A stretch of DNA of 64,000 nt from an uncultured Alphaproteobacteria bacterium. Lineage in GTDB: Bacteria; Pseudomonadota; Alphaproteobacteria; Rhizobiales; Aestuariivirgaceae. Position 1 is the stretch's first letter. Every line of letters starts with the position of its first letter. The translations under genes and the position numbers were made by a program. The DNA lies in NCBI GenBank assembly GCA_945957365.1, contig CAMFKI010000001.1:406581-470580 (forward strand), in the 5' to 3' direction. The notes under the pieces were generated by a model. The model saw nothing but the letters and a program-made list of their open reading frames with translations. It did not search any database and had not been told where the DNA came from. Positions 41,348 to 50,519 of this stretch are shown here, piece by piece.

Positions 41348-42087
41348 CTGCAGGTGCTGCGCTTTCGACGCGCGGGCTGGTGGCCGGTTACGAGCGCGAT
41401 CTGCCCATCGTGCGCGGCATCGACTTCGCGGTGCAGCCCGGCGAACTCGTCGTCGTTCTGGGACCCAATGGAGCCGGCAAGTCCACTTTCGTCAAGGCGA
41501 TTGCCGGTATCGTTCCGGTGTTCGGCGGCAGCGTCGCGCTCGGCGGCGTCGACATCACCAGCCTACCTCCCCATGAGAAGATCGCCCGTGGCCTCGCCTT
41601 CGTGCCGCAGACCGAGAACATCTTCTCCACACTCACGATCTTCGAGAACCTCGAACTCGCCGCCGACATCCTGCCGCGCCATCTCAGGCGCGCGCGGATC
41701 GCCAGCGTGGAAGCGATCTTCCCTGACCTTGCGAAACGGCCCAATCTGCGCGCCGGACAGCTGTCCGGCGGCCAGCGCCAGATGCTGGCCGTGGCCCGCG
41801 CGCTCATCGTCGATCCGCGGGTGCTGATCCTCGACGAACCCTCGGCGGGCCTGTCGCCCCGCATCGTCGCCGAGGTCTTCGCCAATCTTGCCGCCATCAA
41901 CCGGAGCGGCGTCACCATCATCCTCGTCGAGCAGAACGTGAAGGCGGCGCTGACGATTGCACATCGCGGCGTGGTGCTGGTGGAGGGTACGCTCCGCCAC
42001 GAGGGACTTGCCGCAACCCTCGCCCACGATCCGATCATTGCCGAACTCTATCTCGGCATCACGCCCCCGGCGGAGGCCGAAGCATGA
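41344..42087 (+). CDS. Liv-type ABC transporter ATP-binding protein, LivF-like
   Basis: The 247-residue ATPase has Walker A GPNGAGKST, LSGGQRQMLAVARAL and LILDEPSAGLSP, and the LivF-type ENIFSTLTIFENLELAA stretch. ATG 41344 overlaps the previous stop; in-frame codons further upstream are inside livG. Confidence 0.92.
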   Translation: MTAGAALSTRGLVAGYERDLPIVRGIDFAVQPGELVVVLGPNGAGKSTFVKAIAGIVPVFGGSVALGGVDITSLPPHEKIARGLAFVPQTENIFSTLTIFENLELAADILPRHLRRARIASVEAIFPDLAKRPNLRAGQLSGGQRQMLAVARALIVDPRVLILDEPSAGLSPRIVAEVFANLAAINRSGVTIILVEQNVKAALTIAHRGVVLVEGTLRHEGLAATLAHDPIIAELYLGITPPAEAEA

Positions 42088-42995
42088 TCCTCCAGCCCCT
42101 CATGGACGGGCTGATCGCCGGCACCATGATCGGGCTCGGCGCCATCGGCATCACGCTCACCTATTCGATCCTGCGCTTCGCCAACTTCGCCCATGGCGAA
42201 TTGATCAGCTGGGGCGCCTATGCGGCGCTCGGCGTCAGCAGCGCCCTTGCCACGGCTTATGGGCCGCTGGCTACACCCATCGGGCCCTTCTCATTCGGCT
42301 GGTCCCTGCCCATCGGCCTTCTAACCTCGATGGTGCTCACCGGGCTTCTGGCGCTCCTCGTCGATCTTCTGCTGTTCGGCCGGCTGCGGGCGCGCAAGAG
42401 CGCCGTGATCATCCTCGTTATGGCCGGATTCGGCGCGGCGCTGACGCTGCGCAGCCTGCTGGAATTCCTGGTCACCTCGAAGCCCGCCTATTTCACCAGC
42501 GCATTGCAGATCGCCATCAGGCTGGCGCCCGGCCTCCGGGCGACTCCGGACCAGCTGCTCTCGCTCGCCGTCTCCGCCGTTCTCGTCCTCGCCGTGCACC
42601 TCCTCCTCACCCGCACCGCCATCGGCCGCGCAATGCGGGCGGTGAGCGAGAACCAGCAGCTCGCCGCTCTGGCCGGTGTCGACGTGCGCCATACCATCCG
42701 CATCGTGTGGCTGCTCGGTGCGGCGCTGGCGGCCGTCGCCGGCGTGATGGCCGGCCTTCTGGTGCAGATCCGCCCGCACATGGGGCATGATCTGCTGCTC
42801 CCGCTCTTCGCCGCTGCCATCCTCGGCGGCATCGGCAGTGTGCCCGGCGCCATGCTGGGCGGCCTCATCGTCGGCCTCACCGAGGCGCTGTCCGTACAGT
42901 TCATCGGCGCCGAGTGGCGCGCTGCCGTGGCTTTCGTCATCCTCGTCGCCGTGCTGCTGCTGCGGCCGCAGGGCCTGTTCGGGAGGCCGGCATGA
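42084..42995 (+). CDS. Liv-type ABC transporter permease, LivH-like
   Basis: The 303-residue polytopic permease has LTYSILRFANFAHGELISWGAYAALG near the start and the conserved GRAMRAVSENQQLAALAGVDV cytoplasmic loop (about 182-202). It is joined to both neighbours by four-base overlaps. Confidence 0.92.
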   Translation: MILQPLMDGLIAGTMIGLGAIGITLTYSILRFANFAHGELISWGAYAALGVSSALATAYGPLATPIGPFSFGWSLPIGLLTSMVLTGLLALLVDLLLFGRLRARKSAVIILVMAGFGAALTLRSLLEFLVTSKPAYFTSALQIAIRLAPGLRATPDQLLSLAVSAVLVLAVHLLLTRTAIGRAMRAVSENQQLAALAGVDVRHTIRIVWLLGAALAAVAGVMAGLLVQIRPHMGHDLLLPLFAAAILGGIGSVPGAMLGGLIVGLTEALSVQFIGAEWRAAVAFVILVAVLLLRPQGLFGRPA

Positions 42996-43954
42996 TCGAG
43001 CTACTCTCGTACGGTGCCTTCTTCCTTACCGTAGCGCTGACCTATGCCATCATCTGTCTCGGCCTCAACGTGCAATGGGGGCAGACGGGACTGTTCAACG
43101 TCGGCGTCGCGGGCTTCGTCGGGATTGGCGCCTATGCCTCGGCCCTCCTCACCACGCCTGACGACCCAGTGCGCTTCGGCGGCTTCGGCCTGCCGATCAT
43201 CGTCGGCTGGCTGGGCGCCATGGCGTCTGCGGGTCTGCTGTCGCTGCTGGTGGGCCTGCTGACGATCCGGCTGCGCGCCGACTATCTTGCCATCGCCACC
43301 TTCGGCGTTGCCGTTGTGGTGCAGCTCTGCGCGCTGAACCTCGAACCACTCACCGGCGGGCCCTTCGGCATCGGCTTCATTCCCCGCCCCTTCGGATGGC
43401 TGGCGGAAGACCGTATGACCTTCAGCCTGCTCAATCTGAGCATCGTGGTCGTCACCACGCTGGGCGTCTATCTCGCACTCGAGCGGCTGCTGCGGAGTCC
43501 ATGGGGCCGCGTGCTGCGGGCCATTCGCGAAGATGAACAGGCGGCCCTCGCACTGGGCAAGAACGCCTTCGCATTCCGGCTGCAGGCCTTCGTCATCGGT
43601 GGCGCGATCATGGGGCTGGCGGGCGCGGTGCAGGCGCATTTCATCGGCTTCATCGCGCCAGAGAATTATGTACCGATGCTGACCTTTCAGGTCTGGGCGA
43701 TGCTCATCGTCGGCGGGTCCGGCAACAACCGCGGCGCGGTCCTGGGGGCCGTGCTCGTCTGGGCGGTGTGGGCTGCCTCCGCGGCGCTGATTTCAGCCGT
43801 GGTGCCGCCGGAAGCGCAGGCGCGCGCCGCGGCGCTGCAGATCGTGATGATCGGTGTCGCCATCTGCGTGATGCTGCTGGTCCGTCCGCGCGGCATCCTG
43901 GGCGAGGTCCGGACCGTGTCGCGCCACGTCAACGAAGTCTCTGGGAAGAAGTGA
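42992..43954 (+). CDS. Liv-type ABC transporter permease, LivM-like
   Basis: The 320-residue polytopic permease has LGLNVQWGQTGLFNVGVAGFVGIGAY near the start and the loop GRVLRAIREDEQAALALGKNAF (about 179-200). ATG 42992 overlaps the LivH-like stop. It ends 2 nt before the fused aldo/keto reductase gene, placing that enzyme in the same operon. Confidence 0.92.
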   Translation: MIELLSYGAFFLTVALTYAIICLGLNVQWGQTGLFNVGVAGFVGIGAYASALLTTPDDPVRFGGFGLPIIVGWLGAMASAGLLSLLVGLLTIRLRADYLAIATFGVAVVVQLCALNLEPLTGGPFGIGFIPRPFGWLAEDRMTFSLLNLSIVVVTTLGVYLALERLLRSPWGRVLRAIREDEQAALALGKNAFAFRLQAFVIGGAIMGLAGAVQAHFIGFIAPENYVPMLTFQVWAMLIVGGSGNNRGAVLGAVLVWAVWAASAALISAVVPPEAQARAAALQIVMIGVAICVMLLVRPRGILGEVRTVSRHVNEVSGKK

Positions 43955-43956
43955 CC

Positions 43957-45417
43957 ATGCAAAGACCTCCGCGTACCATGATCGGCAAGACCCTCGACAT
44001 CAGCCGCATGGTCTGCGGATTGTGGCAGGTCGCCGACATGGAGAGGGCCGGCACCACACTTGACCCCGCGGGCGCCGCCGATCACCTCGCCGCCTATGCG
44101 GAAGCCGGTTTCGATACCTTCGACATGGCCGACCACTATGGCAGTGCCGAGATCATCACCGGCCAGCTGGTGAAGCGCTATTCCGGGCAGCCTCGCCGGC
44201 CCGTCGCCTTCACCAAATGGTGCCCGGAACCGGGACCAATGACGCGTGACATTGTCCGCCGCGGCGTGCAGGAGCGGCTGGACCGGCTGGGTGTTGCCCG
44301 CGTCGACCTGCTGCAGTTCCATTGGTGGAGCTTCGAGCATCCCGCCTGGCTCGATGCCCTGCATGAGATGAAGGCCATGCAGGAGGAAGGGCTGATCGGC
44401 GCCATCGGCGTCACCAACTTCGACACAGCGCATTTGTCGCTCGCACTCGCGGACGGCATTCCGCTGGCGACCAATCAGGTGTCCTTCTCGATGGTCGACC
44501 GCCGTGCGGCGGGTGAGCTTTCGGAACTCTGCAAGGCTTCGGGCGTCCGGCTTCTTGCTTACGGCACGCTGTGCGGCGGCTTCCTTTCCGAGAGATGGCT
44601 GGGCAAGCCCGAACTCCAACATATCGCCGACTGGAGCAAATCCAAATACAAGCGCTTCATCGATGCGGGTGGCGGCTGGGATAAATTCCAGACCCTGCTT
44701 GCCGCGTCAGGCCGCATCGCCCGCAAGCACGGCGTCTCCATCTCCAACGTCGCCACCCGATGGGTGCTGGACCATGACAGCGTCGCAGCCGTGATCATTG
44801 GGGCGAGGCTGGGGGAGAGCGAACATCGCGACGACAATCTGAAGGCCTTCGGCTTCGCACTGGATTCGGACGACCATGCCCAGCTGGCTGAAGCCTTCGC
44901 CGCCATGACGCCCATTCCCGGCGACTGCGGGGATGAATACCGCAAGCCGCCCTTCCTTACCGCGTCGGGCGATCTCAGCCATCACCTCGGTGCCATTCCC
45001 TCCGCCTATGAGGCGCTGCCGATGCAGCACCGCAACGGCACGCGCGTCTCCACCGGCAGCGTGTGGGAGCCGATCGCAGGCTATAGCCGCGCCGTGCGGG
45101 TGAAGGACACGATCTATGTCTCCGGCACCACCGCCACGCATTCTTCCAGCCGCTGCGTAGCGCCCGGGGACCCGGGTGCACAAGCCGTCTACATCCTCGA
45201 CAAGATAGCCGCCTCCCTCGCCGCCGCCGGCGGCCGCATCGAGGACGTGGTGCGCACCCGCATCTATCTGCGCGACGCCGCGAACTGGGAGCCGGTATCG
45301 CGCGCCCATGGCCGCGTCTTCGGCCGCATTCTGCCCGCCAACACGCTGATCGAGGCGAAGCTCGTCGGCGCCTATGAAGTTGAAATCGAGGCCGACGCAG
45401 TGGTGGGCACGTCGTAG
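43957..45417 (+). CDS. Aldo/keto reductase fused to a RidA-like domain
   Basis: The 486-residue protein has an aldo/keto reductase barrel (about 5-325) with FDMADHYG (Asp, Tyr), FTKWCP (Lys) and QFHWWSF (His), then a RidA/YjgF-like domain (about 350-484) with VRVKDTIYVSGTTA, VVRTRIYLRDAANWEPVSRAHG and a C-terminal YEVEIEADAVV. The usual RidA PARxxV arginine is replaced (PANTLIEA), so classic imine deaminase activity is doubtful. The join is within one uninterrupted frame. Such a fusion suggests a reductase whose imine or enamine intermediate is handled by the second domain; this is inference. Confidence 0.82.
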   Translation: MQRPPRTMIGKTLDISRMVCGLWQVADMERAGTTLDPAGAADHLAAYAEAGFDTFDMADHYGSAEIITGQLVKRYSGQPRRPVAFTKWCPEPGPMTRDIVRRGVQERLDRLGVARVDLLQFHWWSFEHPAWLDALHEMKAMQEEGLIGAIGVTNFDTAHLSLALADGIPLATNQVSFSMVDRRAAGELSELCKASGVRLLAYGTLCGGFLSERWLGKPELQHIADWSKSKYKRFIDAGGGWDKFQTLLAASGRIARKHGVSISNVATRWVLDHDSVAAVIIGARLGESEHRDDNLKAFGFALDSDDHAQLAEAFAAMTPIPGDCGDEYRKPPFLTASGDLSHHLGAIPSAYEALPMQHRNGTRVSTGSVWEPIAGYSRAVRVKDTIYVSGTTATHSSSRCVAPGDPGAQAVYILDKIAASLAAAGGRIEDVVRTRIYLRDAANWEPVSRAHGRVFGRILPANTLIEAKLVGAYEVEIEADAVVGTS

Positions 45418-45483
45418 CGCCGCTGGACCGGCACGCGCGGCACGGCTAACCTCCTGGACAACGAGAGAGCAGCGAGGCGCGCC

Positions 45484-46641
45484 ATGACCCCCAACAGCGT
45501 GAAGGCCGCGGTGATGACCGGGCCCGGCCGCATGGAAACCCGGAGCTATCCCTATCCTGATGCCGGCCCGGACGGCATGGTCATGAAAATCGAACTGTGC
45601 GGCATTTGCGGAACCGACAAGCACACATGGCGAGGCGAGACCACGCAATATGGCGGCACGCCGGCCGAGACCACGACACCCTTCCCGATCATCCCCGGCC
45701 ACGAGATCGTCGGCACGGTGGCCGACATCGGGCGCGGCGCCATGACCAACCTCGAATACACCGGAAAACCGCTGCGCGTGGGCGACCGCGTCGTCATGTG
45801 CCCGGATATTCTGTGCGGAAAATGCTGGTATTGCCGCAACAGCTTCGGCTTTCCCCTGTGCGAGAACATCCGCGGCTATGGCAATCACTTCACCGCCGAC
45901 GAGGCGCCACACCTGCTGGGCGGCTGGGCCGAATACCTTTACGTCCGTCCGGACGCCTTCGTCTACAAGGTGCCCGACAGCCTTGACGCCGAACTGGCGG
46001 TCATGACGGAGCTGATGGCGGTCACATTCAATCTCGACAAAGCCAAGGAATTCTCCGCCATGGACGGCGAAGGCTTCGCCAGCGGCGCATCGGTTGCCGT
46101 GCAGGGGGTGGGGCCGATGGGCCTTCTGCACGTGTTCAAGGCAAGGATCATGGGAGCCGGCGACATCATCGCGCTCGACCGCTCGGATTTCCGCCTGGCC
46201 ATGGCCCGAAAGTTCGGCGCCGACCACACCATCAACGTCACCGGCCTCACGGAGGCGGACATCATTGCCCGGGTTCGCGACCTGACCGAGGGGCGCGGCG
46301 CGGATTTGGCGCTGGAATGCACGGGGCACCCGGACGCCGTCACCCAGGGCGTGCAGATGGTGCGGCGCGGCGGCATGTACATCGTGGCCGGGGTATTCGC
46401 CGACGTGGGGCCCATCACCCTCAATCCACATCACATCGCGGCGAGGCAAGTGCGCGTTATCGGCATGTGCAATCATCCCTCGCGCGGCTATCCAGCCAGC
46501 ATGAAGCTGCTCGAGAAGTTCAAGGACATTTATCCCCTGCGGGACTTCGTCACCCACCGCTTCACGGTGCCGGAAGCGGCGCAAGCCATGGCGCAGGTGC
46601 AGGACCTCGATTCCTGCATGAAGTTGGTCATCGCGCCTTGA
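45484..46641 (+). CDS. Zinc-dependent alcohol dehydrogenase (MDR family)
   Basis: The 385-residue protein has the catalytic zinc site (CGICGTDKHTW with Cys near 38, GHE near 77), a structural zinc set in PDILCGKCWYCRNSFGFPLCEN (CxxCxxC...C), and a Rossmann fold with VGPMGLL. It is probably an NAD-dependent polyol or sugar dehydrogenase. It lies 66 nt after the fused reductase and likely extends the same catabolic operon. After its end G+C falls visibly. Confidence 0.9.
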   Translation: MTPNSVKAAVMTGPGRMETRSYPYPDAGPDGMVMKIELCGICGTDKHTWRGETTQYGGTPAETTTPFPIIPGHEIVGTVADIGRGAMTNLEYTGKPLRVGDRVVMCPDILCGKCWYCRNSFGFPLCENIRGYGNHFTADEAPHLLGGWAEYLYVRPDAFVYKVPDSLDAELAVMTELMAVTFNLDKAKEFSAMDGEGFASGASVAVQGVGPMGLLHVFKARIMGAGDIIALDRSDFRLAMARKFGADHTINVTGLTEADIIARVRDLTEGRGADLALECTGHPDAVTQGVQMVRRGGMYIVAGVFADVGPITLNPHHIAARQVRVIGMCNHPSRGYPASMKLLEKFKDIYPLRDFVTHRFTVPEAAQAMAQVQDLDSCMKLVIAP

Positions 46642-46875
46642 GGGGTGCTGGCCGCAAGGGCACCGGGCAGCAGGTGGTGGAGGTATAAAAACAGCGAATT
46701 AACGGCGATCTTTCTCCAAACGGCGGTATCAGCGGCAAGGGCACGCGCGGTTCTGGGCAGGGGATCGATCGAAGAGACGGGTCACATGGAACGAGGTAAG
46801 CGCAGGTCAGCGATGTTGCATAGACTGAGCAAAGCCGAATGGTTGCAAGCTTCTGCGTCTCAGACAATCGGACGG

Positions 46876-48378
46876 CTACCCGAACAGTAACTTGCGCAGA
46901 GCCCTTCGATCGGTTTTCTGCATAGCCCCAGAGCTCAATGGAAACTCTGTTAGCTGTACGATTTGCGTCGGTCCCAGCCTTTGCACTAGAATATTGACAG
47001 TTGAGAGTTCGGATTCAGTGAGCGGCTCCAAGCGCCGGCAAGCTATAACAATTCGGTCATTTCCTGCCTCGTCGGGGCCAGAGAACACGCACACCTCTGA
47101 TGTGCCGAGCGCTTCTTGGATGGCTTGTTCTATCGGTGCAGTGGCGACCTTGTGCCCCATAACATTGATAACGTCATTCAATCTTCCAAGAATGCGTATC
47201 CTGCCGTCCGCTCGTCTCACTGCCAAATCGCCGGGATAGTAATAACCGTCTCTAAATGTTTTGGCGCTCGACGCTGTGTCACCGACGTAACCAGCGGGAT
47301 CCAATTCAGTAAGTCCAACTCGCAATTCGCCCTCAACCCCAACGTCGCAGGTGTTGCCCGCCTCATCGACAATTTCAATGATGCGATTCCGATCTGGCTG
47401 CAGCCAGGCGAGTTGATCAGTGGAGGACACCTGAGAGCGCAACATGATGCCACTGATCTCCGAGGACGCGAAATAGACCTCAATGGGAGAACCGAACAAC
47501 TTCCGCACCTGCTGCCATGTGTTCGCGCTCAGAAATCCACCACTCAATCTGACAGTAACGTTCTGTCGAACGCGGTCCGAAATCCGGGGAGAACGAGCAA
47601 ACTGCTCTATCGAAGCGGGAATGAGCACTGTGGATGAGATATCATCGGGAAGGTTGAGCGGAGCATCATAGGGTTGGGTATCAATGACGACGGTGCCGCC
47701 CTTATGCCAAGTCGCGGCGGGGTTTCTGACTCCAACCGCAGTGTATAGCGGGAAATTGGATGCGAAGTAGACGGTGTCACGGGTAAATCCGAAATGAAGT
47801 GCTCGAACCTCGTTGCGGATATCTTCTTGTGATCCCTTATAGAGCACGGCCTTTGGTACGCCCGTGGTTCCTGTCGTAATGAGCATGTGTCCGCCCCACA
47901 CCGAGGTCGGAATTATACCTGCATCCGATACACTGTCTGCCGCCCGCACGGACGATCCCGGCACCAATATCCGCGGAACTCCAAAAAACTCGTGGGGCAT
48001 CGTGGACGTGCGGCTGAAATCTTCACCAAGCACAATGACCGAGAGGTTGCGGACGGACATTAGCCGGAGCTGTTCAAGGGACTTTGGACAAACAGTATCG
48101 AGTCCCATGCTCCGCAGTGCGGAGCTGAGCAGCCAATCATCCAACAGAGTGTCGCCCAGAACGACAGCCACGCCGGACGTCTTGAAATTGTGTCGTGACA
48201 GGAATTTCGCGAGCCGACACCTCAGCGAGAATAGCCGACCATAGGTGAACCTCTGATCCATATGGATCAGTGCAGTTTTGTCCCGTTCGTGCTGTGCCCA
48301 CCGCCAGAGCATGGTCAACATATCTGCACTCCTACGCCTACGGAACACCCTGAAAGTGTCGGACATTGCACTTAGCAT
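46876..48378 (-). CDS. AMP-forming acyl/aryl adenylating ligase (ANL family)
   Basis: The 500-residue protein has the ANL P-loop ITTGTTGVPKAVLYKG (about 168-183), SSEISGI in place of the usual YGxTE, GYYYPGDLAVRRADGRIRILGRLND with hinge Asp, and an A10-like lysine in SSGAMQKTDRRAL. It activates a carboxylic acid as adenylate, probably for CoA thioester or amide formation; the substrate is unknown. ATG 48378 is one of several possible starts, none with a strong ribosome site. Lower G+C and more even codon use than the preceding operon suggest separate origin. Confidence 0.83.
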   Translation of the reverse strand: MLSAMSDTFRVFRRRRSADMLTMLWRWAQHERDKTALIHMDQRFTYGRLFSLRCRLAKFLSRHNFKTSGVAVVLGDTLLDDWLLSSALRSMGLDTVCPKSLEQLRLMSVRNLSVIVLGEDFSRTSTMPHEFFGVPRILVPGSSVRAADSVSDAGIIPTSVWGGHMLITTGTTGVPKAVLYKGSQEDIRNEVRALHFGFTRDTVYFASNFPLYTAVGVRNPAATWHKGGTVVIDTQPYDAPLNLPDDISSTVLIPASIEQFARSPRISDRVRQNVTVRLSGGFLSANTWQQVRKLFGSPIEVYFASSEISGIMLRSQVSSTDQLAWLQPDRNRIIEIVDEAGNTCDVGVEGELRVGLTELDPAGYVGDTASSAKTFRDGYYYPGDLAVRRADGRIRILGRLNDVINVMGHKVATAPIEQAIQEALGTSEVCVFSGPDEAGNDRIVIACRRLEPLTESELSTVNILVQRLGPTQIVQLTEFPLSSGAMQKTDRRALRKLLFG

Positions 48379-48557
48379 TGAAGTACGACGGTGAACAATC
48401 TTGGACAGCGACGTCTGAATACGTCCCGGCGAGCCATGAGAATGCTGGCAGCTACGCACCTGCTGAAAGAGGCAGCCGCGAATTCCCCCCTGTGTCGCGA
48501 CGTGACAATAGCAGCGCTTAGAAGAAAGCGTTCTTGATTGGCTTGGACAGAGATACT

Positions 48558-48572
48558 GTTGTTGTTGTTGTT
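48558..48572 (+). repeat. Five-copy GTT microsatellite
   Basis: GTT is repeated five times in an AT-richer intergenic stretch. A homopolymeric Asn frame opposite it is a by-product of the repeat. It may vary in length between strains; no role is evident. Confidence 0.8.
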
Positions 48573-48619
48573 GATGAAAAAACCATTGTATCTGCGGCCC
48601 TCACAACACACCGACGAAC

Positions 48620-48850
48620 ATGGCCCTGACAAAACAACAGATCGCTAACCTGAAAGGGAACATAGAGTACACTCAAGTGGTGCTTAATGCCACGGATCAC
48701 GGGGACAAGACCAGGCGCCGGCGCCCGTTGGACGACGCTGAGAAAATGCGAGCATACATTATCGCAAGCCGCGCCAAGGGCGTCACACCTAGGCAGCACG
48801 CAGAGAAGTGCAGTGTAAGCAGAGCCTATATCTACATGATCAAGGAATAG
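48620..48850 (+). CDS. Small protein with C-terminal helix-turn-helix-like segment
   Basis: The 76-residue basic protein has a central RRRRP and a C-terminal segment VTPRQHAEKCSVSRAYIYMIKE that looks like a helix-turn-helix of the Hin/resolvase tail type. No ribosome site is clear and the length is short, so it could be a remnant of a larger recombinase or regulator. It lies between the ligase and hydrolase genes. Confidence 0.45.
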   Translation: MALTKQQIANLKGNIEYTQVVLNATDHGDKTRRRRPLDDAEKMRAYIIASRAKGVTPRQHAEKCSVSRAYIYMIKE

Positions 48851-48913
48851 CTCAATCGGATTGGGTCCGAGCGAGGCACGCATTCGCCATTGGGGCTATA
48901 TTGCCAGACTGCT

Positions 48914-50029
48914 CTACTTCTTCGTCAGAGGCACGATGACTTCCTGACCATCTGTCGAAAAGGTAGTGATGTCTTTCGCATCCAAGTCCTGGCTCATGAG
49001 ATCAACGGAACGGATCTGGCTATTGTCATACGTTCTGATGTAGAAGCGCCTCGCCTTGAGATCGTTGGCGCTGGTCCATAGCGTGTAGTCCGCGATGACA
49101 TTGCCATGTTCATCCTTCTCATGATCTCGTGCTGCACCCTTTGGTATGTCGAACTGATTGAGAACATGAAAAGCCTGCAGCACGGCATCCTGGCCCGTAT
49201 CCGACGGCAGCACCGAAGCGCTGTAGATCGCTGCCCGCACGAAGCGAGAGGGGGGAGTGAAATCGCCCGGTACGCCATGCATGCCGGATCCCATGCCAGT
49301 CGGAACCAGTGTTATGGTTCCCAGCTTCACGGGCGACGCGTTCACCACAGTTAGGTTTACGAAGTTGCGGAGGTTGGTCATATGCCAGTCGAAGGCGGGC
49401 GAGTTGGTCATTACGCCGAGCGGGTTATCCATAACGTTGAGCTTGCCACCCACGTACTCGATCACGATGCTCTGGCCTGTTTCGTCATGCACCACGTAAT
49501 GGACGGGCGGCGAGAACCCCCAGGCCTTGAACACCACGTCGGGCACGACAATCTTGTCTATGTTCGCCTTAACCTCATCGACGTTTGCGAAGTTCTCCAG
49601 CAGGTAGGAGCCCACCTGCCATGGCGCAAGCGTACGTCCGGCGTCGGCTGCTGAATACGGCATGTAGCCTGCTGTAGTTGGAAAGTAGAACGTCCCGACA
49701 GCTAAGCCTTTCTCGTTCAGACCGTCGAAGAGATAGGGTAGATCAACACCGTTCGCGCCCACGCTCGCGTACTTCGAGGTGTAGGCGAGGCCCCGCGCAC
49801 CATCCGGCGTCTCGCCGGTTCGCGCATAGCCTCTGGGAATCACCAAGACGTTCGATTTCAGATCGAGCCCGAACTCGAGAGTGCGGGCGTGAACAACCGA
49901 ACCGTCCTTGGCTATGAGCCGAATGCCGGTACAGGCCTGACTGGGCAGGCTTTGCGTCAGTAGCGCGGAAGCTGCAACCACATTGATAATTATGCGCCGG
50001 AACGGCCTGCCGCGAATAATGCTGAACAC
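48914..50029 (-). CDS. Exported linear amide C-N hydrolase, choloylglycine/penicillin V acylase family
   Basis: The 371-residue Ntn hydrolase has a signal peptide ending QSLPSQA, directly followed by CTGIRL, so signal cleavage exposes the nucleophile Cys33. Further family blocks are RTLEFG, YLFDGLNEKGLAVG, and TNSPAFDWHMTNLRNF. GTG 50029 is chosen because GAGGAC precedes it and it begins the signal. It may cleave N-acyl amides such as acyl-homoserine lactones, conjugated bile acids or penicillin V in the periplasm; the substrate is unknown. Confidence 0.88.
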   Translation of the reverse strand: MFSIIRGRPFRRIIINVVAASALLTQSLPSQACTGIRLIAKDGSVVHARTLEFGLDLKSNVLVIPRGYARTGETPDGARGLAYTSKYASVGANGVDLPYLFDGLNEKGLAVGTFYFPTTAGYMPYSAADAGRTLAPWQVGSYLLENFANVDEVKANIDKIVVPDVVFKAWGFSPPVHYVVHDETGQSIVIEYVGGKLNVMDNPLGVMTNSPAFDWHMTNLRNFVNLTVVNASPVKLGTITLVPTGMGSGMHGVPGDFTPPSRFVRAAIYSASVLPSDTGQDAVLQAFHVLNQFDIPKGAARDHEKDEHGNVIADYTLWTSANDLKARRFYIRTYDNSQIRSVDLMSQDLDAKDITTFSTDGQEVIVPLTKK

Positions 50030-50283
50030 GGAAAGTCCTCTCGAGGTTGAGCGAAAACAACTGAGACAAGACGTTACGTTCTGCTCTCTAGTTGTCAACA
50101 CGATCAATGTATGAATGCAAAAGAGGGTGAGCTCGCGTGTCAACCAATGCAGGTAGGGACAGCTACGGTCGACTCCGATCGACACTCACGTGACTTGGCG
50201 TCTTTCTCAGGTCGGGGCGAATATCAGCAAGCACCAGAGCAAGCGTGAAACCTTTAAATATCAGGAGCTTCCCTGCATAACCC

Positions 50284-50505
50284 TCACCTGCGCTGCTGCG
50301 TCTCATCAGGGGTCACGGCGGCGATGATCTGGATTTCCACAGGAGCGTTGCCGGGCAACGAAGCGGCGCCAACGGCGGCACGGGTTCCAATGCCAGGCTC
50401 TCTCAATTCATCGAACAGGAATGCCGACGCAAAATCGGCTAAGGTTGAATGGGCAGTGAAATTGCAGTCGCGCAGCAACTCAGGACGCTCCGAATACGAT
50501 AGAAT
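50284..50505 (-). pseudogene. RidA/YjgF-family C-terminal fragment
   Basis: The frame ends with GIGTRAAVGAASLPGNAPVEIQIIAAV, the conserved C-terminal half of RidA including the substrate Arg, but it is closed by a stop at about 50506-50508 and no N-terminal half (with the SG and TGxxP region) is present. The only starts within it are TTG-type. It is best read as a truncated remnant. Confidence 0.6.
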
Positions 50506-50519
50506 AGCTTCACACTAGC

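Noticed and set aside
46670..46680. GTGGTGG near 46672 as an attachment copy of the tRNA 3' end
   Set aside because: Seven bases of a low-complexity sequence are expected by chance; no longer match was found.
48372..48632. Minus-strand frame with an Asn run
   Set aside because: The Asn run is only the translation of the GTT repeat; no start site or domain supports a gene.
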